From Ruegeria arenilitoris (GTDB taxonomy: Bacteria > Pseudomonadota > Alphaproteobacteria > Rhodobacterales > Rhodobacteraceae): 64,000 nucleotides of DNA. Under the pieces are notes generated by a model, which was given only the letters and a program-made list of their open reading frames with translations, was not told the origin of the DNA and made no database searches. This document shows positions 50,478 to 60,302 of the stretch, piece after piece; the first letter of the stretch is position 1, and every line of letters begins with the position of its first letter. The position numbers and the translations under genes are program-made. The stretch lies in NCBI RefSeq assembly GCF_013035425.1, contig NZ_WQHX01000006.1:186001-250000 (forward strand), in the 5' to 3' direction.

Positions 50478-50930
50478 ATGTCGATCGCTATCAAAACGGC
50501 CCGAATTTACCATGACCGCCCGCAAGCTCCTGTGTATTCTCAAGTTTCGCTTGATTATGATGGGCGTTTTTTGCGCCGCAAAATGCTGGCTACCGATGAC
50601 GGCGAGGCATTTCTAGTCGATCTAGCCCAAACCAAGTCATTGGATCACGGAGGTGTTTTGGTTCTGGAAGATGGGCGTGAGATCGAAATTGTCGCAGCGC
50701 CAGAAGAGTTGCTGGAAGTAACTGGTGAAAACTTACTGCGTCTGGCTTGGCATATCGGAAATCGTCATACCCCTTGCCAGATCGAATTGCGCAGACTGCT
50801 AATTCAGCGTGATCATGTGATCCGCGATATGCTTGTGAAATTAGGGGCCAGCACGCGTGAAGTTATCGAGCCGTTCACGCCTGAAGGCGGAGCATATGGG
50901 CATGGCAGGACACATGGTCACGCCCACTGA
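50478..50930 (+). CDS. ureE: Urease nickel chaperone UreE
   Basis: Delivers nickel to the urease maturation complex. The 150-residue protein has the N-terminal domain text LDYDGRFLRRKML, FLVDLAQTKSLDHGGVLVLEDG, and the nickel-binding core LAWHIGNRHTPCQIE with the conserved His. The C-terminal tail [10 protein letters not shown] is a short His-rich extension that binds extra nickel. AGGAGGCCCC precedes the ATG. The 3' end overlaps the start of ureF. Confidence 0.95.
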   Translation: MSIAIKTARIYHDRPQAPVYSQVSLDYDGRFLRRKMLATDDGEAFLVDLAQTKSLDHGGVLVLEDGREIEIVAAPEELLEVTGENLLRLAWHIGNRHTPCQIELRRLLIQRDHVIRDMLVKLGASTREVIEPFTPEGGAYGHGRTHGHAH

Positions 50931-51567
50931 CTCAGATATCCTAACGCTGACGCAGTGGTTTTCACCTGCCTATCCGGTGGGAGGATTTGCCTATTCACAC
51001 GGTTTGGAATGGGCCATCGAAAGTTCCGATGTAACGGATGCGCAGCAAACGCGCGCGTGGATTGCAGACGTATTGCAATATGGCTCCGGCCGAAATGACG
51101 GCATTTTCTTGATGGCGGCATACAAAGCTAAGGACAAAAAAGAACTGTTGGAAGTTGACGCAAAGGCACGCGCCTTTTGCGCATCATCTGAAAGGCTGTC
51201 CGAGACTCTTTTGCTGGGCACTGCTTTTTGCTCAGTGACTGCTAATGTTTGGGAAATAAACATGCCTAAACTCACCTATCCGGTTGCTGTGGGATACGCA
51301 GCCCATTGTCAAAACCTGCCTTCGGGGCTGACTTGTCAAATGTTTCTGCAAAGTTTTATGGCTAATCTTGTGGCTTGCGCGACGCGGCTGATACCGCTTG
51401 GGCAGACAGAAGGACAGCATCTGATCCGAGAACTGACGCCTCTTTGTGCCGAGGTTGCTCAACAGGCGCAGGAAAGCGATCTTGATGCTTTGGGGTCGAC
51501 CGCATTTTTTTGCGATGTGGCGTCGATGAAACATGAGCGCCAGTATTCGAGGATATTCCGAACATGA
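50914..51567 (+). CDS. ureF: Urease accessory protein UreF
   Basis: A helical protein that, with UreD and UreG, controls nickel insertion. The family start is [24 protein letters not shown], followed by [18 protein letters not shown] and [25 protein letters not shown]. Several in-frame start codons exist between 50857 and 50914. I chose ATG 50914 since it gives [15 protein letters not shown], the usual beginning; the choice among ATG 50896, 50902 and 50914 is open. It overlaps ureE by 17 bases and ureG by four (ATGA). Confidence 0.93.
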   Translation: MVTPTDSDILTLTQWFSPAYPVGGFAYSHGLEWAIESSDVTDAQQTRAWIADVLQYGSGRNDGIFLMAAYKAKDKKELLEVDAKARAFCASSERLSETLLLGTAFCSVTANVWEINMPKLTYPVAVGYAAHCQNLPSGLTCQMFLQSFMANLVACATRLIPLGQTEGQHLIRELTPLCAEVAQQAQESDLDALGSTAFFCDVASMKHERQYSRIFRT

Positions 51568-52208
51568 GTAAAATGAACGGACCATTGCGGGTTGGAATAG
51601 GAGGCCCAGTAGGGGCGGGAAAGACAACTCTTACGGCCGCACTGTCCACAGCATTGCGAGACAGAGTTTCCATTGGTGTGATTACCAATGATATCTATAC
51701 CCGTGAAGATGCCGAGGCCCTGATGCGCATGCAGATTTTGCCACAGGATCGGATCATAGGCGTGGAGACGGGTGGGTGCCCTCACACCGCGATCAGAGAG
51801 GACGCTTCGATTAATCTAGCTGCTGTCGCAGAAATGCAGGACCGTCACCCGGACATTGATGTGGTTCTGATCGAGAGCGGTGGAGACAATCTGTCTGCGA
51901 CGTTCAGTCCGGAACTTGCCGATGTTACTTTGTATGTAATCGACGTCGCGGCGGGTGAGGAAATACCGCGCAAAGGTGGCCCGGCGATAACCAAATCAGA
52001 CATTTTGATTATTAATAAAACCGACCTCGCCCCCCATGTCGGGGCATCCTTAGACGTTATGGACAGCGATGCAGGTAAAATGCGTCAGGGAAGGCCTTTT
52101 GTATTCTCGTCCTTGCGACATGGTGAGGGTGTTGACCACATTGTGGATCTGCTGGCCCAGATTGGCGGGCTCGAGTTATCGGACACAGTCGCGCAAAATC
52201 AGGATTAA
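51564..52208 (+). CDS. ureG: Urease accessory GTPase UreG
   Basis: The GTPase that drives nickel transfer to the urease active site. The 214-residue protein has the P-loop [42 protein letters not shown] (the metal-binding Cys-Pro-His of the family) and [18 protein letters not shown]. There is no His-rich N-terminal tail. It closes the urease operon; the next gene on the strand lies 250 bases away. Confidence 0.96.
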   Translation: MSKMNGPLRVGIGGPVGAGKTTLTAALSTALRDRVSIGVITNDIYTREDAEALMRMQILPQDRIIGVETGGCPHTAIREDASINLAAVAEMQDRHPDIDVVLIESGGDNLSATFSPELADVTLYVIDVAAGEEIPRKGGPAITKSDILIINKTDLAPHVGASLDVMDSDAGKMRQGRPFVFSSLRHGEGVDHIVDLLAQIGGLELSDTVAQNQD

Positions 52209-52457
52209 GGCGCTCAGCGGGGTTTACTAACTTGCAATGTGATATGGCGGTCGATTCAAGATCGAAAATTCAGACGTAGAGATTTTCGAGTTCGGCATTG
52301 GTGCCAGATCGGGTGTATTCGGTTGCGCGCTTTCTGCTGATGCTAAAAGCTCTGTACTGGTAGAATTGAGGATCACAGGATACCGTAATAGCCAAATCTG
52401 ATAGGCAGGGAATTCAGAACCGTCCTTGGGGAAGCAACTTCGTCAGTAGAGAACAAA

Positions 52458-53645
52458 ATGCCCGCACCAACATTGCATTTCTCGATGCAGGAGTTTCAGA
52501 ACAGGATCGCAAAGACCCGGTCAGAGATGACCCGTAAAGGCATCGATATTTTGATTGTGACCGACCCGTCGAACATGAACTGGCTTACCGGTTACGATGG
52601 CTGGTCTTTTTATGTGCATCAATGCGTTGTTCTGAGGTTGAACGATGACCCGATCTGGTTTGGACGCAGTCAGGACGCCAACGGCGCGTTGCGCACATGC
52701 TTTATGGACCCGGTTAATATCATTGGTTATCCCGATCACTACGTGCAATCCCCAGAGCGGCATCCAATGGACTATTTATCGGCACGGCTAAAAGATCTTG
52801 GTGCCGGTAGCGGTTCAATTGGCGTGGAAATGGACAACTATTGGTTCACGGCGGCGGCATTTGCGTCGCTGCAAAAGAATTTGCCGGACGCCAAATTCAA
52901 CGACGCCAACACGTTGGTCAATTGGCAGCGCGCAGTGAAATCTGAAGCCGAGCTGACCTATATGCGGCAGGCGGGAAAGATTGTTGAGCGTATGCACCGC
53001 CGGATATTCGAAAAGGTCGAGCCAGGAATTCGCAAATGCGATCTTGTTGCAGAAATCTATGATGCTGGATTGCGATACGACGAAGGTTTGGGTTTCGGTG
53101 GTGACTATCCCGCGATTGTACCGCTTCTTCCGTCTGGTTCCGATGCGGCAGCGCCACATCTGACTTGGGATGATAAGGAAATGAAATCAGGTGAGGGCAC
53201 ATTCTTTGAAATTGCTGGGGCTGTTAATCGCTATCATTGTCCACTGTCGCGCACTGTTTTTCTAGGAAGACCAACACAAACATTTCTGGACGCTGAAGAA
53301 GCGGTGTTGGAAGGCATGGAGGCGGGGCTCGAGAAAGCAATTGTTGGAAATACATGCGAAGACATAGCTTACGCGTTTTTTAAAGTTCTTAAGAAACATG
53401 GCATCGAGAAAGACAATCGTACCGGCTATCCGATCGGAATAAGTTACCCACCAGATTGGGGTGAACGGACGATGTCGTTGCGCCCCGGCGATACAACAGT
53501 TTTGCAAGAGAATATGACTTTCCACTTTATGACAGGACTCTGGATGGAGGATTGGGGGTTTGAAATTACCGAGACCATTCGTATTGGTCAGACAAATCCC
53601 GAGTGCCTCTCAAACGTGCCGCGTAAAATGTTGGTTAAGGACTAG
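52458..53645 (+). CDS. doeA: Ectoine hydrolase DoeA (EutD), M24 family
   Basis: Opens the ring of the osmolyte ectoine to N-acetyl-diaminobutyrate. The 395-residue protein is an M24 peptidase-fold enzyme with a creatinase-type N-terminal domain (MTRKGIDILIVTDPSNMNWLTGYDG) and the specific DoeA run YVHQCVVLRLNDDPIWFGRSQDANG; then FGGDYPAIVPLLPSG, AVNRYHCPLSRTVFLG and MSLRPGDTTVLQENMTFH, and WMEDWGFEITETIRI. It sits three bases before doeB, which confirms the call. The usual partner genes of ectoine use (uehABC transporter, asnC-type regulator, doeCD) are not present here. Confidence 0.92.
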   Translation: MPAPTLHFSMQEFQNRIAKTRSEMTRKGIDILIVTDPSNMNWLTGYDGWSFYVHQCVVLRLNDDPIWFGRSQDANGALRTCFMDPVNIIGYPDHYVQSPERHPMDYLSARLKDLGAGSGSIGVEMDNYWFTAAAFASLQKNLPDAKFNDANTLVNWQRAVKSEAELTYMRQAGKIVERMHRRIFEKVEPGIRKCDLVAEIYDAGLRYDEGLGFGGDYPAIVPLLPSGSDAAAPHLTWDDKEMKSGEGTFFEIAGAVNRYHCPLSRTVFLGRPTQTFLDAEEAVLEGMEAGLEKAIVGNTCEDIAYAFFKVLKKHGIEKDNRTGYPIGISYPPDWGERTMSLRPGDTTVLQENMTFHFMTGLWMEDWGFEITETIRIGQTNPECLSNVPRKMLVKD

Positions 53646-53648
53646 CCG

Positions 53649-54635
53649 ATGAAAGCGAACCCAATCTCGCCGACGATTCCTTTGGATCAAGATGGTGTTC
53701 ACCATGGATTTCTGAGATTGCCGTATAGTCGGGATGACAGCGCTTGGGGTTCGATCATGATCCCGCTGACGGTAATCCAGCATGGAAAGGGTCCTACCGC
53801 ATTGTTAACCGGTGCCAATCATGGCGATGAATATGAGGGGCCAATAGCACTGCACGAGTTGGCTGCAACGACACGGGCCGAAGATGTATCAGGGCGGCTT
53901 ATTGTTGTCCCCGCCTTCAATTATCCCGCCTTTCTGTCGGGCAGCCGCACTTCACCAATTGACAAAGGAAACTTGAACCGCTCGTTTCCTGGGCGGCCTG
54001 ACGGAACGGTTACGGAAAAAATAGCAGATTATTTTCAACGCACATTGTTGCCAATGGCGGATATTGCGGTTGATTTTCATTCCGGCGGCAAGACACTTGA
54101 CTTTGTACCATTTGCCGCAGCGCATATCTTGGATGACAAGAAAACGCAGAAGGAATGTTTCGCTGCAATGAAGGCGTTCAACGCACCGTATTCCGTACAA
54201 TTGTTGGAGATCGACAACTTGGGAATGTACGATACAGCCGTCGAAAATCTGGGAAAAGTTCTGGTCACAACTGAATTGGGCGGCGGCGGCACGTCCACTG
54301 CGCAGACCAACGCAATAGCTAAAAAAGGTCTGCGCAACGTGCTTATCCACGCCGGGATTCTGCAAGGTGAGATGCAGTTGGACCCGACAATAAATGTGAC
54401 GATGCCCGATGAAGACTGTTTCTTGTTCAGCGATGGCGAAGGACTGCACGAGGCGGTGATTGATCTGGGCGACCGGGTGGAAAAAGGCGAGTTGATTGCT
54501 CGGGTTTGGCCGATGGATCGTACAGGGGTGCCGCCTCGAGAATATTACGCGCGCCGCGAAGGGCTGTTGATCAGCCGCCACTTTCCTGGCCTCATAAAAT
54601 CTGGCGATTGTGTTGCTGTAGTAGGCGTGAGTTGA
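53649..54635 (+). CDS. doeB: N-acetyl-diaminobutyrate deacetylase DoeB (EutE)
   Basis: Removes the acetyl group from the product of DoeA to give L-2,4-diaminobutyrate. The 328-residue zinc enzyme belongs to the aspartoacylase/succinylglutamate desuccinylase family: zinc ligands His and Glu in LLTGANHGDEYEGPIA, the third ligand in IAVDFHSGGKTLDFVP, and the Arg/Asn stretch GNLNRSFPGRPDGT. The GGGGTSTAQTNAIAKKGL run is typical of DoeB. It follows doeA directly (stop TAG, then ATG three bases later). After it there is no further ectoine gene, only a gene remnant. Confidence 0.92.
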   Translation: MKANPISPTIPLDQDGVHHGFLRLPYSRDDSAWGSIMIPLTVIQHGKGPTALLTGANHGDEYEGPIALHELAATTRAEDVSGRLIVVPAFNYPAFLSGSRTSPIDKGNLNRSFPGRPDGTVTEKIADYFQRTLLPMADIAVDFHSGGKTLDFVPFAAAHILDDKKTQKECFAAMKAFNAPYSVQLLEIDNLGMYDTAVENLGKVLVTTELGGGGTSTAQTNAIAKKGLRNVLIHAGILQGEMQLDPTINVTMPDEDCFLFSDGEGLHEAVIDLGDRVEKGELIARVWPMDRTGVPPREYYARREGLLISRHFPGLIKSGDCVAVVGVS

Positions 54636-54927
54636 ATGTTTGCATAGGAATGAGCAGTCCGCCCCATAAAACCCGCTAAATTCTGATGCGCGAAAGAAAG
54701 CCAACGTATTTCACAGCGGTGATTTCTTGCTTCCGAACGATGATGTCGTCAGGTCGTAGGTGTTTTGTACAGCGTCGTTGAAGTTCCCGCGGGTTTGTTA
54801 TCTGAAAACTCCGCTGCATTTCGATACAGAGAAATTCCTGCCCCACTACTTTCGGTGACTCCGCTTGGAACTTCAAAAATGATATTCTCGTCACTCCAAT
54901 TAATGATGCTGAATTTTTTGGGGTTTG

Positions 54928-55253
54928 ACCGTCCAGCGACCTTTCTGCATGCCACACAGAACGGGAAGTCCCATGTGATGCCGGAGGCTGCCCGCTCTTT
55001 GGCCCAGCATTGCGTAACTTTTTATGAAACGCCGACAACTGAGGACCGCACGGCGGGAGCGTTTGATTTCGAAGGCCGTATTACACCAGAGTGGCTGGTG
55101 GCAAACACCGCAATTGATCGCGCAGAATATTACATCTGCGGTCCGCGGGCGTTTATGACAATGGCGGTTAATGGGCTGAAAGCAGCAGGCGTCGCAGACA
55201 GTCGAATACGGTACGAGTTCTTTGGTCCAGCCCTCGCGCTTGGCGCGGCCTGA
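54928..55253 (+). pseudogene. Flavohaemoprotein (nitric oxide dioxygenase) C-terminal remnant
   Basis: The last 105 or so residues of a flavohaemoprotein: RPATFLHATQNGKSHVM, VTFYETPTTEDR, ITPEWLVANTAIDRAEYYICGPRAFM and RIRYEFFGPALALG, the NAD-binding end of the reductase domain. The globin domain and the FAD domain are missing. The frame continues upstream to 54765, but those 55 codons have no resemblance to the family, so the break is around 54928. It lies 70 bases from a tRNA-Pro gene, a frequent integration site. The gene was presumably complete once, and gave nitric oxide protection. Confidence 0.75.
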
Positions 55254-55321
55254 TCCAGTTTCAATCAAAAAATGGCGGGTACGAAAGTGGCACGGCTCTT
55301 CCCTAGGTTGCCGTGTTCATT

Positions 55322-55398
55322 TGGTCGGAGTGAGAGGATTCGAACCTCCGACCCCTGCCTCCCGAAGACAGTGCTCTACCAGGCTGAGCTACACTCCG
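55322..55398 (-). tRNA. tRNA-Pro (anticodon CGG)
   Basis: On the minus strand a full cloverleaf can be drawn: acceptor stem CGGAGTG/CACTCCG, D arm GCTC/GAGC, anticodon stem CTGTC/GGCAG with loop TTCGGGA, T arm GGAGG-TTCGAAT-CCTCT, discriminator A and an encoded CCA. The anticodon CGG reads the proline codon CCG. The length is 77 bases with CCA. It faces the rRNA methyltransferase gene's end and lies beside the flavohaemoprotein remnant. Confidence 0.97.
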
Positions 55399-55520
55399 AC
55401 CGTGGCGCGTGATCTATACTTCGGGATGTGGGTGCGCAAGAGGGATTTCCCAAACAAAACACAAAAACCCGTTTCGCCGGGATTGGAATATCTGTTGGGT
55501 TTCCGGAAAAAAATGAACAC

Positions 55521-56636
55521 TCATCTCAAAGGATCGGTGCGATACAACCTGATCTTTGTGCCGCCGTGATCTACCACCGGACCAGGCGGCAAGAAGGGTA
55601 AGCGGGTGGCGCGAGCGAGTGATGAATTGCTGGTGACCAATCCAACTCGCCATCCCGAAAAACGGGCGATCAGAACTTTGCCAAGACTGCCATACAAAGA
55701 CCGCAGCCGCTTGTCGTCGCCTATTCTTCCACCGTAAGGGGGGTTTACAATGATCAAGCCGCAGGGGCCTGGTGGGGCTTTAATATCGCTTAAAGACTTT
55801 TGGAGAAACTGGGTAACTTCGTTGACACCTGCCCGTTCCGCGTTGGCCTTGGCGCTTTCAACAGCTCCGGCGTTTCTGTCCGAGCCGAAGAAAGTCAAGC
55901 CGGACTTGTATTCTTGAGTGGTGCTGCGCATCGTCTGCCAAAGAGCGCGATCAAAAGTTGCAAGTTCCTCGAAAGCAAAGTGTCGTGTACGCCCGGGGAG
56001 TAAACCGAGTGCAATCTCAGCCGCTTCGATTACGAAAGTTCCTGAGCCGCACATCGGGTCCAAAACAGGTTCTGATCTATCAAAGCTACACTCTCGGAGG
56101 AACATGGCGGCCATCGTCTCGCGCATTGGCGCCTTGGCGACAGCCACTTTATGGCCACGCTTGTGGAGCGGCTCTCCTGAACTGTCGACAGAGAAGGTGC
56201 AGATATCCTTTTCTATCCGAAGAAGGACGCGCAATTTGGCGTTTGTCGAAATGGGAGCGCCCAACGATTCTGTTATCGCGCGTTCCACCCGCTGCCGCGC
56301 GGCACCGGCATGATATATACGGGACTTTCGACTGATTGCTTCAACTTTTACAGGGACATTCGGGCGTAACACGTTGAACCACGGAAATTTTCGAGCTCGC
56401 TTGTCTAATTGCGCAAGATGAACAGCTGGAAAACCACCCAATCGCACCAGAACCTTGTTGGCGCCCCGCAAGACCAGATTTGCGCGCCATACTTCGGACC
56501 AATCGCCGCGGCATAAAACGCCACCCGCAACAGCCTGTGCTTCGGTAAATCCTAACTGGATCGCTTCTGCGCAAAGCGGTGCCTCAAGGCCGGGCGTGGC
56601 GACCAGAAAAATTTCAAGATCATCGGTGTCTTCCAT
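55521..56636 (-). CDS. THUMP-domain RNA methyltransferase (RlmL-N-terminal-like)
   Basis: A SAM-dependent N2-guanine methyltransferase for 23S rRNA or tRNA, 371 residues. An N-terminal THUMP domain (about residues 40-150, with CTFSVDSSGEPLHKRGHKV at its end) binds RNA. The catalytic domain has the SAM site LDPMCGSGTFVIEAAEIA, FFGSDRNAGAVESAKANAERAG, and the amino-methyltransferase motif IIVNPPYGGRIGDD (NPPY). The match is to the N-terminal half of E. coli RlmL (YcbY), without the RlmK half. It is divergent from the nqr operon. Confidence 0.9.
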   Translation of the reverse strand: MEDTDDLEIFLVATPGLEAPLCAEAIQLGFTEAQAVAGGVLCRGDWSEVWRANLVLRGANKVLVRLGGFPAVHLAQLDKRARKFPWFNVLRPNVPVKVEAISRKSRIYHAGAARQRVERAITESLGAPISTNAKLRVLLRIEKDICTFSVDSSGEPLHKRGHKVAVAKAPMRETMAAMFLRECSFDRSEPVLDPMCGSGTFVIEAAEIALGLLPGRTRHFAFEELATFDRALWQTMRSTTQEYKSGLTFFGSDRNAGAVESAKANAERAGVNEVTQFLQKSLSDIKAPPGPCGLIIVNPPYGGRIGDDKRLRSLYGSLGKVLIARFSGWRVGLVTSNSSLARATRLPFLPPGPVVDHGGTKIRLYRTDPLR

Positions 56637-56936
56637 CGTGGTTCCTTACACCGGTTGTGAGGTGGGGGCGACAGCCAAATTTGATACGCGTATTTGCACT
56701 CAATTTCCGCATTCCACCCATAATGTGGTATTGATGTCGCGATTTGGTCTGTATCGGGTTTGCGTTTGCATTCGTCCCCGCGTAAAGGAGCCGTAATCGG
56801 GTTAAGGTCAGCTGTTTCCAACTAGCTGTTGATGAAATTGCGGCACCTCCGATACGATGATTTGTAGCGGATGGGGTTATCTTCGGATCATCGAGAACTG
56901 TTGGTGCAAGTAAAAGGCTTGGAAGAACGTAGCGAC

Positions 56937-58280
56937 ATGCAAACTTTCAAACTGAAAAAAGGATTGGACCTGCCGGTTCAGGGCGCACCGGCGCAGGAAA
57001 TCCAACCAGGACCTGAATTTTCGACTGTAGGGGTTTTGGGTGGTGACTACGTCGGACTAAAGCCTAAAATGTTGGTCCAGGAGGGTGACGAGATTCAACG
57101 CGGCGCGCCGTTGTTTTGTCATAAGGATGCTCCAGAAGCATTGATGGTTGCCCCTCTCAGCGGAAGGGTAGTAGCTATCAACCGGGGTGCGCGCCGTGTG
57201 TTACAAAGCGTTGTCATCCAAGTTTCCGATGTCCATGACAAAGGCGTCGATTTTGCCGAGATTGGCGACGCAACAAGCGCTGAAGGTGTAACGGCCAAGT
57301 TATGCGCCGCAGGTTTATGGACATCCTTCCGCACGCGACCATATTCGAAGATGCCTTTACCGGGAAGCATACCCGCGGCGATTTTTGTGACTGCGATCGA
57401 TACAGATCCGTTGGCAGGGGATGCCGCGGTGATCATAAACGATGCGCCAGAGGCCTTTGCTGATGGTCTGGCTGCGGTATCACAACTGACGGATGGAAAG
57501 ACCTATCTTTGCCAGCGCGATGGAGATTCAATTCCCGGAGGCGACCTACCAGGGGTCGAGGTGGCGGCATTTTCTGGTCCTCACCCTGCTGGGCTGGCAG
57601 GAACACATATCCATTATCTGGAACCGTTGGTTGCCGACAAACGGGTTTGGACAATCGGATATCAGGACGTAATAGCGATCGGGCGTCTGTTTCAGACAGG
57701 GCACCTTGATCCCAATGTGGTGGTCTCGTTGGCGGGGCCAGCGGCGCGTATGCCGCGCCTGATCCGCACCGTTATGGGTGCGTCAACCAACGATTTGACC
57801 CGGGATGAGATCAATGTGGATGGCACAGCCCGGGTCATATCGGGCTCGATCCTGTCAGGGCACCATGCGGACGGTCCAACAGCTTACCTTGGTCGGTTCG
57901 CGCGGCAGATCGCGATTATCCGCGAAGACCGCGATCAGATTACCTTGGGCTGGATTCTGCCAATGCCGTCCAAATACGCAGTGCAACCTGTGCTTGGTTC
58001 GGCGTTTGCCAAAAAACTATTTGCGTTCACCTCCAATCTCAATGGTGGGCGGCGCGCAATGGTTCCGACTGGTACATTCGAAGAACTAATGCCGCAGGAT
58101 TATTTGCCCACACAGCTTTTGCGCGCCCTATTGGTTATGGACACTGATACAGCTCAGGCTTTGGGTGCATTGGAATTAGATGAAGAGGATCTGGGTCTCG
58201 TGGGTTTTGCGTGCCCGGCAAAGTATGAATACGGGCTGGCGTTGCGCGACTGCCTGACAAAAATTGAAAAGGAGGGCTGA
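56937..58280 (+). CDS. nqrA: Na+-translocating NADH:quinone reductase subunit A
   Basis: The cytoplasmic subunit that binds quinone in the sodium-pumping NADH dehydrogenase. MQTFKLKKGLDLPVQGAPAQ, GDYVGLKPKMLVQEGDEI, APLSGRVVAINRGARRVLQS and RTRPYSKMPLPGSIPAAIFVTAID match the family start to end. I chose ATG 56937, which gives the usual 447 residues; the frame is open for 22 further codons upstream that do not fit. It is the first gene of nqrABCDEF, five bases before nqrB. Confidence 0.95.
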   Translation: MQTFKLKKGLDLPVQGAPAQEIQPGPEFSTVGVLGGDYVGLKPKMLVQEGDEIQRGAPLFCHKDAPEALMVAPLSGRVVAINRGARRVLQSVVIQVSDVHDKGVDFAEIGDATSAEGVTAKLCAAGLWTSFRTRPYSKMPLPGSIPAAIFVTAIDTDPLAGDAAVIINDAPEAFADGLAAVSQLTDGKTYLCQRDGDSIPGGDLPGVEVAAFSGPHPAGLAGTHIHYLEPLVADKRVWTIGYQDVIAIGRLFQTGHLDPNVVVSLAGPAARMPRLIRTVMGASTNDLTRDEINVDGTARVISGSILSGHHADGPTAYLGRFARQIAIIREDRDQITLGWILPMPSKYAVQPVLGSAFAKKLFAFTSNLNGGRRAMVPTGTFEELMPQDYLPTQLLRALLVMDTDTAQALGALELDEEDLGLVGFACPAKYEYGLALRDCLTKIEKEG

Positions 58281-58285
58281 GCCGA

Positions 58286-59494
58286 ATGGGTTTGCGCAGC
58301 TTCTTTGACCGGATTGAGCCGAATTTCACCAAAGGCGGCAAATACGAAAAGTACTTTCCCATCTACGAGATGGTCGAAAGCTTCATCTACACGCCAAAAA
58401 CAGTGACGACTGTCGCACCACATGCGCGGTCCTATGTCGATATGAAACGCATCATGACTTACGTCGTGATAGCCACGATCCCTTGTATATTGTGGGGGAT
58501 GTACAACACCGGGTATCAGGCGAATTCGGCCATTGAAATGCTGGGTCCAGATTCCGCAACCGGGTGGCGGATCTCCATTCTGCAAGCCATTGGAATTTCT
58601 CTGAACCCCGAAAGCATCTTTGCCAATGTAATGCATGGATTGATGTATTTTCTACCGATATACATCGTCACGTTGGTCGCTGGCGGCATCTTCGAGGTTA
58701 TCTTCGCTACCGTGCGCGGACACGAAGTGAACGAAGGTTTCCTCGTAACATCAATGCTTTATACGCTGATAATGCCAGCCACCGCCCCCCTTTGGCAGGT
58801 GGCTTTGGGCATCATCTTTGGCGTTGTGATCGGTAAAGAAGTTTTTGGCGGAACAGGCAAAAATTTCCTCAACCCTGCATTGGTTGGTCGGGCATTCTTG
58901 TACTTTGCCTACCCGGCAAATATGTCGGGCGACACGGTCTGGACACCGGTCGACGGCTTTTCTGGGGCGACTGCATTGTCGGTTTCAGCTTCTCAGGGCT
59001 ATCAAGTGCTCGCTGCGGATGGCATAACTTGGTGGAGCGCCTTCTTTGGTCAGATACAAGGCAGCTTTGGCGAGACTTCAACATTGGCTTGTATGATCGG
59101 CCTTGCCTTCTTGATAGTGACACGAATCGCAAACTATCGGCTGATCGTTGGATGTTTGAGCGGAACAATTGTCTTTACGATGTTGCTTAACCTGATTGGG
59201 TCCGACACCAATCCGATGTTTTCCATGCCGTGGTACTGGCATCTAGTAATCGGGGGCTATGCGTTTGGTTTAGCGTTCATGGTCACCGAACCTGTTTCTG
59301 CAAGCCATACTAACGTGGGTCGCTACATATACGGTGCACTGATTGGGGTGATGGTCGTAATGATCCGCGTGGTTAATCCGGCATTTCCCGAAGGAATGAT
59401 GCTTGCCATTTTGTTCGGCAATGTCTTTGCGCCGCTGATTGATTATTTTGTCGTTCAGGCAAACATTAAACGGAGGGCGCGTCGCCATGTCTGA
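58286..59494 (+). CDS. nqrB: Na+-translocating NADH:quinone reductase subunit B
   Basis: The main membrane subunit, 402 residues, with about ten hydrophobic segments and two cofactors (a covalent FMN and riboflavin). The FMN-attachment Thr is in GFSGATALSVSAS. Other marks are the start GLRSFFDRIEPNFTKGGKYEKYFPIYE, HARSYVDMKRIMTYVV and GMYNTGYQAN, and ATAPLWQVALGIIFGVVIGKEVFGGTGKNFLNPAL. The 3' end overlaps nqrC by eight bases. Confidence 0.96.
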   Translation: MGLRSFFDRIEPNFTKGGKYEKYFPIYEMVESFIYTPKTVTTVAPHARSYVDMKRIMTYVVIATIPCILWGMYNTGYQANSAIEMLGPDSATGWRISILQAIGISLNPESIFANVMHGLMYFLPIYIVTLVAGGIFEVIFATVRGHEVNEGFLVTSMLYTLIMPATAPLWQVALGIIFGVVIGKEVFGGTGKNFLNPALVGRAFLYFAYPANMSGDTVWTPVDGFSGATALSVSASQGYQVLAADGITWWSAFFGQIQGSFGETSTLACMIGLAFLIVTRIANYRLIVGCLSGTIVFTMLLNLIGSDTNPMFSMPWYWHLVIGGYAFGLAFMVTEPVSASHTNVGRYIYGALIGVMVVMIRVVNPAFPEGMMLAILFGNVFAPLIDYFVVQANIKRRARRHV

Positions 59495-60302
59495 TACGCA
59501 ACCCCCTGAGCAAAAAGGTGCAATCGCCCGATTCCTGGCGGCTTCGCCGGATTCGGTTGGCAAGACCATTTTTGTGGCCGTCGCCGTTTGCCTAGTTGCT
59601 TCGATGGTGGTGTCGGCCGCTGCAGTTAGCCTTCGACCAGTTCAGGACGCCAACCGCCTGAAGGACAGGCAGGTTAACGTTTTGCAGGTGGCAGGCGTCT
59701 ATGAACCCGGCATCGACGTCACCGAGGCCTTTGCCGCGTTCGAGCCGCATGTGCTGGAGCTGGAGACTGGTGAATTCGTCGATGATCAATTCGACCCAAC
59801 GACGTTCGACGATATCGCTGCTGCCAGTGACCCGGACCTGAGTGTCGCGCTGGATAATGATCCGGCAGGGATTGGCCGCAGATCCAATTACCGCGTTATA
59901 TATCTATTGCGCGATCAATCCGGTGAATTGGATAAAGTTGTTCTTCCTCTGCACGGCTACGGTCTCTGGTCGACGCTTTACGGTTTCATCGCGTTGGAAA
60001 ATAACGGCAACGATATTTTTGGCTTGCAGTTTTATCAGCATGGCGAAACCCCCGGACTGGGCGCCGAGGTCGACAATCCGCGTTGGAAAGCATTGTGGAA
60101 CGGAAAAAAGTTGCGTGATGATGCAGGCGATCTTCAGATCACGGTGTCAAAGACACAACCTGCCGCCGGACCCGACTTTTATGTTGATGCGTTGGCTGGT
60201 GCCACTCTGACATCGGTTGGGGTCGATAACCTTGTGAAATTCTGGATGGGTGACGCGGGTTACGCTCCGTTTCTGGCCAAACTGCAAGCAGGAGAGTTCT
60301 GA
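59487..60302 (+). CDS. nqrC: Na+-translocating NADH:quinone reductase subunit C
   Basis: A single-helix periplasmic subunit that carries a covalent FMN, 271 residues. A membrane segment ([21 protein letters not shown]) follows a short cytoplasmic start. The FMN-attachment motif reads [10 protein letters not shown]. The common form is SGATxTS, so the first Ser is Ala here; the acceptor Thr is kept. I chose ATG 59487 after GGAGGG, which overlaps nqrB. The attachment needs the flavin transferase ApbE, not seen in this window. Confidence 0.95.
   Translation: MSDTQPPEQKGAIARFLAASPDSVGKTIFVAVAVCLVASMVVSAAAVSLRPVQDANRLKDRQVNVLQVAGVYEPGIDVTEAFAAFEPHVLELETGEFVDDQFDPTTFDDIAAASDPDLSVALDNDPAGIGRRSNYRVIYLLRDQSGELDKVVLPLHGYGLWSTLYGFIALENNGNDIFGLQFYQHGETPGLGAEVDNPRWKALWNGKKLRDDAGDLQITVSKTQPAAGPDFYVDALAGATLTSVGVDNLVKFWMGDAGYAPFLAKLQAGEF

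Noticed and set aside
54749-54955. 68-codon frame on the minus strand next to the flavohaemoprotein remnant
   Set aside because: Its composition is protein-like (FSIINWSDENIIFEVPSG), but it overlaps the remnant, has no clear ribosome-binding site, and I could not place it in any family.
55322-55398. tRNA-Pro 3' end as a used attachment site
   Set aside because: No second copy of the tRNA 3' end was noticed in the window, so only the general tendency supports it.
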